Origin: an uncultured Bacteroidales bacterium | Lineage (GTDB): Bacteria > Bacteroidota > Bacteroidia > Bacteroidales > P3 | DNA: 19,899 nucleotides | Assembly (NCBI GenBank): GCA_937906975.1 | Contig: CALCUN010000073.1 | Coordinates: forward strand, 1 to 19,899 | Direction: 5' to 3' | In this document: positions 14,121 to 19,899 of the stretch, in pieces | Layout of the letters: the number at the start of each line of letters is the position of its first letter | How positions within the stretch are numbered: the first letter of the stretch is position 1 | Translations under genes and position numbers: made by a program | Notes under the pieces: generated by a model | The model's input: only the letters and a program-made list of their open reading frames with translations | Databases searched by the model: none | What the model was told of the DNA's origin: nothing

Positions 14121-17100
14121 ATGGCAAAAATTTTAGGTCTTGATTTAGGAACAAACTCAATAGGAATATCATTAAGAAATACAGATAACGGAGATAATTT
14201 AACTGAGCAGTTAGAATTATTTAATTCCATAATATTTAAATCTGGTGTAGGAATAGGTAAAACAGGTGAATTTTCTTATGCAGCAGAAAGAACTAAAAAA
14301 CGTTCTGCAAGAAGATTATATCAAGCACGCAAATACAGAATATGGGCAACCCTTGAATTATTGATAAAAGAAGGATATTGTCCTTTATCATTAGAAGATT
14401 TAGATAAATGGCGTAGATACGATAAAGAAAAAGGTTTAAAAAGACAATATCCAATTCATGCAATAGAATTTGAACAATGGGTACGATTAGACTTTAATGG
14501 AGATGGAGTAGCAGATTATTCAAGTCCATATCAATTACGTGCAGAGTTAATGCAAAGACAATTTGACTTTACAAATCAAACAGATAGATATAAATTAGGT
14601 AGAGCCTTATATCATATTGCACAACATAGAGGATTTAAAAGTAGCAAGGGCGAAACAATAAAAGAACAATCACAAGAGGATTCAAACAAAGAATTTGATG
14701 TTACAGAATTAAAGAAATCCGAAGAAAAAAAGTCAGGCGAATTAGTTGAATACATGACAAATAACAATTTACCAACGGTAGGTTGTGCTTTTGCAAGATT
14801 AGAAAAAGACGGAATAAGAATAAAAGCAAGCGAGTATCAAGCGGTACGCTTACAATACAAAGATGAAATAAAGGCAATTTTTGAATTTCAAAACGGATTA
14901 AGTATAACATCAGAATTTTATAATCATATAATTAGCAAAAAGAAAGGAATAGGTACAATATTCTATAAACGCCCATTGCGTTCACAAAAAGGAAATATAG
15001 GAAATTGTACATTAGAGCCAAATAAATCACGTTGCCCTATAAGCCACCCGGAATTTGAAGAATATAGAGCATGGTGTTTTATCAATAATATAAAGTATAG
15101 AGAAGATACAGATTCAGAATGGCAAATTTTGTCATTAGAATTAAAAGAAAAACTCTTTGTAGATAAATTTTTAAAAGTTAAAACAAGTTTTCAATTTAAA
15201 GAAATAAGAGAATGGTTACAAAAAGAATTAGCATTGACTCTTGTTTGTGAAAAAGATAACAAAACAATAAATTATAAAGACAATACAAGCGTTTCTGCAT
15301 GTCCTATTTCAGCAAGATTAAAGAATATTTTAGGCGAAGATTATAAAGAATGGGTATTTGAAACAAAGAAAATCAGAATACATAAAAAGACAGGAGAACA
15401 ACACTACATAAAATACAATTACATAGACCTTTGGCACATTTGTTTTTCTTTTGATGAAGAAGAAAATATTGAAGAAATATCAAAAGAATTATCATTTAGC
15501 GAGAAACAAACTAAGGGTTTAAAAACTATTTGGATGAAAATCCAACAAGGATATTCTTCTTTAAGTCTTAAAGCCATTAAGAATATAAATCAATTCTTAA
15601 AACAAGGAATACCTTATACAGATTCAGTGTTATTAGCAAAATTACCAGAATTATTAAAAGATAAATGGGAATTAGAAAAAGAGGTAATAATCGCAGAATT
15701 AAATAACATAATTAGAGAAAATCGTTTGATAAAGGAAATATACAATATAACAAACAATCTTATTTCTAATTATAAATCATTAGACTACGAAGACCGATTT
15801 GCAGAACACAATACTCAATATAAATTGCAAGAACAAGATTATTCGGATATAGATAAAGTGTTGAAAACTCAATATACAGAGAAACAATGGACAAGTAAAA
15901 CTAAACCTGAACAAGAATACATAAAAAACGAAGTAACAAAACAATATCAAAACTTCTTTGCAAGTACAAAAAGAGATTATTGTATAATTCCAAAACTTTC
16001 AGAATCATTAGCAGAGTATTTATCTACAAAATACAAATTCTTAACTCCAAAAGACTTAAAAAAGATTTACCACCCTTCAATGATAGATATTTATCCTATG
16101 GCTAAAAAAGAAAAAGTTGAAGAAGGTATATACTTAAAACAATTAGGAAGTCCTGTTATCCCAGCTTTGAAAAACCCAATGGCAATGCGAGTGTTACATA
16201 CACTACGTTCGCAAATAAACACCTTACTCAAAGAAGGAAAGATAGATGAACATACTCGCATAGTTGTAGAAACAGCAAGAGAACTTAATGATGCGAATAT
16301 GCGTTGGGCGATAGAAAAATATCAAGAAAAAAGAAATGATATAAACAAGGAGATAGAGAAGAAACTAAACGAACTTAATATAAAAGTAAACGATTCTGCT
16401 ATTGATAAAGTTAGAATATGGACAGAGCAACAAGATATAGTTGATATAAAATCCGAAGAAAAGTCTAAAAAGACAAAAACGCAGTATAAGGAATCTGATT
16501 TTACTAAAATAAAATATCAACTATGGTCTGAGCAAGGATATAGATGTATTTATACAGGTGAATTTATAACTTTATCAGATTTATTTGATGAAAACAAAGT
16601 GGAGATAGAACATACAATTCCACGAAGTAAGTCATTTGATGATTCTCTTTCAAATAAAACTATTTGTTATACACAATTTAATAGAGAAGTTAAAAAGAAT
16701 CAATATCCTACGCAGTTGTCAAACTATAAAGATATTATTTTGCGTATTCAACCTTGGATTGAAAAAGTAAAAAGTTTAGAAGAAAGAATCCATTTTTGGA
16801 AAGATGAATCCAAAAAAGCACAAACTAAAGATAGAAAAGACCATTGTATTAGACAAGGTCATTTATGGAAAATGGAATATGATTATTGGAAAAATAAAGT
16901 AGATACATTTACAATGACGGAAGTATCTTCTTCTTATCGTAATAACCAATTGAATGATACAAGAATAATAACAAAATATGCTTATCATTATTTAAAAACA
17001 TTATTTAATAAAGTTGATGTTCAAAAAGGAGAAGTTACTTCTGTATTTAGAAAGATTATGGGCATAGAAAGTGTTTATGATAAAAAAGATAGAAGTAAAC

Positions 17101-18311
17101 ATTCTCACCATGCAATAGATGCAACAATGCTTACATTGATTCCAAATGCTAACAAAAGAGAAGAATTACTTAAACTCTTTTATTTGCAAAAAGAAGATCC
17201 AATGCAAGCAGCTTATTATGAAGAACAAATTCAGAAAATATTGAAATCCATTCTTCCAAAGAAAGCTACGGAAATAAGAAACTTTATAGAAAGTAATATT
17301 TTAGTAGATCATGTTTCTAAAAATCAAGCCTTAGTTCCTGCGAAAAAAAGAAAAAGAATAAGAGGTAAGATAGTTCCTTTGTTAGATGCCGACAATAAAG
17401 TTGTATTTGAAAAAGACGAAAACGGAAACATTAAGAAATATAAAGGAAGACCAATTCCAGAAGCGAAATATTGGATAAAAGGAGATTCAATAAGAGGGCA
17501 ATTACACGGAGAAACGTTCTATGGAGCAATAACACAAAATAAAAATGATGAAGTAATTTATGTTGTACGAAGAGAATTAAAACACAAAGCAAATGTACAA
17601 GATTCTGGATTTAAAGATTGGAAAGAATTAGAAAGTGTAATTGTTAATAAAAAGCTTATAGATGTAATGAAAAGCCAATTCCCAGAAGGAACAGATTTTA
17701 AAACAGCAGTTGCAGAGGGAATTTATATGCTTAATAAACAAGGCGAAAAAGTAAATAAAATAAGACATGTTAGATGTGTAGTTCCAAGTGTTAAAAACCC
17801 ATTAGAAATAAAAGAACAAACAAACATTTCTAATAAAGACTATAAGAACAAATACTATGCAACGGTGGGAGATTTGTATGCAATGAGTAAATATGAAAGT
17901 GAAGATAAGAAGAAAAAAGAATATAAGGTATGGAGTTTGTTTAATATATCTGAAAATAGAAAATATATAGGAGAAGATATTCCTCAACGATACAATGAAA
18001 AGAATTTATCGTATTCATTAGTGAAAGGAGATATGTTGTTAATTTGTGAAAAAAGTACAAAGGAATTATATGAGATGGATAATTCTAAACTTCAACAACG
18101 ATTGTATGTAATTAGTAGGTTTGAAAGCGATGGAAGAATACAATTACTAAAAACTATAAACGCTGAAAAGGACCCATTCACTGAAAATATTAAAGATTTT
18201 AATAAAATGCCTGAGAAAATAAGACAAAGCATTAATAAACTTAATTATTTAATTAAAGGTAAAGATTTTGATTTAGTTAATGGAGAGATAATCTTCTTAA
18301 ACAAAAAATAA
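14121..18311 (+). CDS. cas9: CRISPR-associated endonuclease Cas9, type II-C
   Basis: A 1396-aa protein, the length of the long II-C Cas9 group found in Bacteroidota. Cas9 cuts DNA matched by a crRNA:tracrRNA guide. RuvC-I is at the N-terminus (MAKILGLDLGTNSIG, catalytic Asp8), followed by an Arg-rich bridge helix (ERTKKRSARRLYQARKYR, about 55-80). The large recognition lobe leads to RuvC-II (IVVETARE, Glu717), the HNH domain (VEIEHTIPRS, His831, with SNKTIC and NR following) and RuvC-III (SHHAIDATML, His997, Asp1000). The remainder is the PAM-interacting region. All nuclease residues are intact, so it should be active. I place the start at the ATG at 14121: an in-frame GTG at 14043 would add 26 residues unlike any Cas9 and would lie inside the anti-repeat. 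cas1 follows after 9 bp. Confidence 0.97.
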   Translation: MAKILGLDLGTNSIGISLRNTDNGDNLTEQLELFNSIIFKSGVGIGKTGEFSYAAERTKKRSARRLYQARKYRIWATLELLIKEGYCPLSLEDLDKWRRYDKEKGLKRQYPIHAIEFEQWVRLDFNGDGVADYSSPYQLRAELMQRQFDFTNQTDRYKLGRALYHIAQHRGFKSSKGETIKEQSQEDSNKEFDVTELKKSEEKKSGELVEYMTNNNLPTVGCAFARLEKDGIRIKASEYQAVRLQYKDEIKAIFEFQNGLSITSEFYNHIISKKKGIGTIFYKRPLRSQKGNIGNCTLEPNKSRCPISHPEFEEYRAWCFINNIKYREDTDSEWQILSLELKEKLFVDKFLKVKTSFQFKEIREWLQKELALTLVCEKDNKTINYKDNTSVSACPISARLKNILGEDYKEWVFETKKIRIHKKTGEQHYIKYNYIDLWHICFSFDEEENIEEISKELSFSEKQTKGLKTIWMKIQQGYSSLSLKAIKNINQFLKQGIPYTDSVLLAKLPELLKDKWELEKEVIIAELNNIIRENRLIKEIYNITNNLISNYKSLDYEDRFAEHNTQYKLQEQDYSDIDKVLKTQYTEKQWTSKTKPEQEYIKNEVTKQYQNFFASTKRDYCIIPKLSESLAEYLSTKYKFLTPKDLKKIYHPSMIDIYPMAKKEKVEEGIYLKQLGSPVIPALKNPMAMRVLHTLRSQINTLLKEGKIDEHTRIVVETARELNDANMRWAIEKYQEKRNDINKEIEKKLNELNIKVNDSAIDKVRIWTEQQDIVDIKSEEKSKKTKTQYKESDFTKIKYQLWSEQGYRCIYTGEFITLSDLFDENKVEIEHTIPRSKSFDDSLSNKTICYTQFNREVKKNQYPTQLSNYKDIILRIQPWIEKVKSLEERIHFWKDESKKAQTKDRKDHCIRQGHLWKMEYDYWKNKVDTFTMTEVSSSYRNNQLNDTRIITKYAYHYLKTLFNKVDVQKGEVTSVFRKIMGIESVYDKKDRSKHSHHAIDATMLTLIPNANKREELLKLFYLQKEDPMQAAYYEEQIQKILKSILPKKATEIRNFIESNILVDHVSKNQALVPAKKRKRIRGKIVPLLDADNKVVFEKDENGNIKKYKGRPIPEAKYWIKGDSIRGQLHGETFYGAITQNKNDEVIYVVRRELKHKANVQDSGFKDWKELESVIVNKKLIDVMKSQFPEGTDFKTAVAEGIYMLNKQGEKVNKIRHVRCVVPSVKNPLEIKEQTNISNKDYKNKYYATVGDLYAMSKYESEDKKKKEYKVWSLFNISENRKYIGEDIPQRYNEKNLSYSLVKGDMLLICEKSTKELYEMDNSKLQQRLYVISRFESDGRIQLLKTINAEKDPFTENIKDFNKMPEKIRQSINKLNYLIKGKDFDLVNGEIIFLNKK

Positions 18312-18320
18312 ATAAGCCTT

Positions 18321-19256
18321 ATGATTAAACGCACATTATGTTTTACTAATCCCGCTTATTTGTCTTTAAGAAATCAGCAATTAGTGATAAAACTTCCGGA
18401 AGTGGAAACAAACTCTTCTCTTCCAGAGCATTTTAAATCGGAGGCTACTAAAACAATCCCTATTGAAGACATTGGAATAGTGGTTTTAGACAATAAACGT
18501 ATCACTATCACACAAGGAGTTTTGGAAGCCTTGTTAGAAAACAACTGTGCAGTCATTACTTGCAACGAAAGCCACCTTCCAATCGGAATGCACTTGCCTT
18601 TGGTTGGCAATACCACACAAACCGAACGCATGCGTTATCAAATAGAAGCCTCACAACCCTTAAAAAAACAACTATGGCAACAAACCATAATAGCAAAGAT
18701 TCAAAACCAAGCCGCAGTCCTAAAACAAATGAGAGGAACAGAGGTGCGCAATATGCAAAAGTGGGCAACAGAAGTTAAAAGCGGAGATAGTGATAACCTT
18801 GAAGCAAGAGCAGCAGTCTATTATTGGCAAAACGCCTTTCCGATGATAGAAAACTTTACTCGTGAAAGAGAAGGAGAGAGTCCAAACAATCTCTTGAATT
18901 ATGGATATGCAATCCTTAGAGCCATAGTTGCGAGAGCCTTAGTGTCAAGTGGCTTGCTTACAACCTTAGGCATACATCACAGAAATAAATACAATGCCTT
19001 TTGTTTAGCAGATGACATAATGGAGCCTTATCGCCCATACGTAGATAGACTTGTTATGCAACTCTATGATAAATATCCCAACACACAAGAATTAACAAAA
19101 GAATTAAAGACAGAACTATTGTCAATTCCTGTTTTAGATGTGAATATAAATGGGAAAAGAAGTCCTTTAATGGTGGCGGTAACTACAACAACTTCTTCAC
19201 TTCAAAAATGCTATGCGGGAGAATTACGCAAAATCATTTATCCAAGCATAAATTGA
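18321..19256 (+). CDS. cas1: CRISPR integrase Cas1, type II
   Basis: A 311-aa protein. Cas1 is the catalytic subunit of the Cas1-Cas2 complex that inserts new spacers into the array. The catalytic residues are visible: Glu161 in DNLEARAAVYYW, His220 in LGIHHRNKYNAF and Glu235 in ADDIMEPYRP, with the 15-residue spacing between the last two that is usual for type II Cas1. The N-terminal beta domain and helical C-terminal domain are both complete. The gene starts 9 bp after cas9 and ends 6 bp before cas2, forming one operon. No csn2 or cas4 is present, which fits subtype II-C. Confidence 0.96.
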   Translation: MIKRTLCFTNPAYLSLRNQQLVIKLPEVETNSSLPEHFKSEATKTIPIEDIGIVVLDNKRITITQGVLEALLENNCAVITCNESHLPIGMHLPLVGNTTQTERMRYQIEASQPLKKQLWQQTIIAKIQNQAAVLKQMRGTEVRNMQKWATEVKSGDSDNLEARAAVYYWQNAFPMIENFTREREGESPNNLLNYGYAILRAIVARALVSSGLLTTLGIHHRNKYNAFCLADDIMEPYRPYVDRLVMQLYDKYPNTQELTKELKTELLSIPVLDVNINGKRSPLMVAVTTTTSSLQKCYAGELRKIIYPSIN

Positions 19257-19262
19257 AATTAA

Positions 19263-19595
<333 letters not shown>

Positions 19596-19617
19596 TTCGC
19601 TCTTTTTGAATGGCTAA

Positions 19618-19664
19618 AAAAAAGCTAAGGAATTTTAAATTTTTTCTTAGCTTTTTTGATTTTT
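19618..19664 (+). terminator. Probable terminator of the cas operon
   Basis: AAAAAAGCTAAG (19618-19629) is the exact complement of CTTAGCTTTTTT (19646-19657), giving a 12-bp stem with an AT-rich 16-nt loop and a T-rich tail, 22 bp after cas2. The descending arm is also the first unit of the T-rich repeat array, which supplies spare descending arms. Confidence 0.65.
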
Positions 19665-19700
19665 TTCTTAGCTTTTTTAAATTTTTTCTTAGACTTTTTT
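19637..19700 (+). repeat. Three tandem T-rich 21-22-nt units
   Basis: Units at 19637-19657, 19658-19678 and 19679-19700 each follow the form (A/G)A(A/T)TTTTTTCTTAG(A)CTTTTTT. They are nearly identical, the third with one inserted A. The motif closely resembles the units at 3223-3265. Confidence 0.75.
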
Positions 19701-19777
19701 CATAGGAATATAAAACAAAGAATTTAACCCCTAAAAACAAAGAAAATTCCCCTAAAAATTAAATCCTAATACCATAT

Positions 19778-19822
19778 ATAAACAACAGAATCCGAGTCTA
19801 TTACTCAGATTCTGTTGTTTAT
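19778..19822 (-). other. 20-bp hairpin at the cas-side end of the CRISPR array
   Basis: The arms 19778-19797 and 19803-19822 are inverted copies around a 5-nt loop. In minus-strand RNA all 20 pairs form, one as G-U; in plus-strand RNA that pair would be C-A. The right arm includes the terminal 9 bases of the first CRISPR repeat, so the hairpin and the repeat share sequence. No T tract follows on the minus strand, so it is not a classical terminator. Confidence 0.8.
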
Positions 19823-19899
19823 GCTAATGCAAAGATACTAAAATGAAAGCAATTCACAACCATCAATGCCGACAGCAATCAATCCTTGTGGTTGTTTAT
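19814..19899 (-). CRISPR. CRISPR array, first repeat-spacer unit, continues past right edge
   Basis: A 47-bp repeat (19814-19860) is followed by a 30-bp spacer (19861-19890) and the first nine bases of the next repeat, GTTGTTTAT (19891-19899), identical to the start of the first. Read on the minus strand the repeat starts GTTGTGAATTGCTTTC and contains TAGTATCTTTG, closely like the 47-nt repeat of Bacteroides type II-C systems. Pairing with the tracrRNA fixes the crRNA strand as minus. The array begins 218 bp after cas2. Only one spacer is visible; its source is unknown. Confidence 0.92.
19830..19860 (-). promoter_or_regulatory. Candidate promoter embedded in the CRISPR repeat
   Basis: On the crRNA strand GTTG (repeat positions 1-4), 19 bp and TATCTTTG (positions 24-31) match the Bacteroidota promoter pattern with one -33 mismatch. 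Transcription would start near repeat position 37 and run into the following spacer, so each spacer could have its own promoter. Confidence 0.55.

Overview
The window comes from a low-GC, anaerobic member of the Bacteroidota, probably Bacteroidales. The evidence is the 16S rRNA 3' end, start codons preceded by A-rich stretches rather than Shine-Dalgarno sites, promoter-like pairs of TTTG and TAnnTTTG boxes about 19 bp apart, a long type II-C Cas9 with a 47-nt CRISPR repeat of the Bacteroides type, and an oxygen-sensitive gene set ([FeFe]-hydrogenases, hybrid cluster protein). Nearly all genes read rightward.

Layout. 1-420: the 3' end of a 16S rRNA gene, tRNA-Ile(GAT) and two intrinsic terminators, with no tRNA-Ala or 23S gene following, so this rRNA operon looks split. 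420-1125: AT-rich DNA with a strong terminator hairpin and the decayed, internally deleted remains of an IS3-family transposase. 1126-3154: a two-gene cassette (a phage-type macro-like protein and a small PD-(D/E)XK nuclease-like protein) bracketed by imperfect inverted repeats of about 75 bp. 2976-3588: repeat-rich noncoding DNA ending in a promoter for recJ. 3589-7067: recJ and ettA, housekeeping genes for DNA repair and translation. 7091-12068: a tightly spaced hydrogenase cluster made of a NuoE-like ferredoxin, a HydS-type sensory [FeFe]-hydrogenase with PAS domain, a SpoIIE/PP2C phosphatase, a second NuoE-like ferredoxin and a group B [FeFe]-hydrogenase, closed by a terminator. 12242-13861: hcp, with a palindrome in front of it. 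13985-19899: a complete type II-C CRISPR-Cas locus with a leftward tracrRNA, cas9, cas1, cas2, a terminator region and the first repeat-spacer unit of an array that continues past the right edge.

How the parts work together. The sensory hydrogenase and its adjacent phosphatase look like an H2- or redox-sensing signalling module controlling or accompanying the group B hydrogenase; hcp adds nitrosative-stress defence. In the CRISPR locus, Cas1-Cas2 acquire spacers and Cas9 uses a tracrRNA:crRNA duplex. The most striking structure is in its control DNA. The CRISPR repeat carries a Bacteroidota-type promoter on the crRNA strand. The anti-repeat upstream of cas9 keeps the same promoter, now pointing at cas9. 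A tracrRNA promoter faces it so closely that the two predicted start sites fall in or beside each other's -7 box. At the cas2-side end of the array, a 20-bp hairpin uses the tail of the terminal repeat and may silence the spacer-less transcript that repeat would otherwise start. These promoter and RNA assignments are read from sequence and are inference until transcript ends are mapped.
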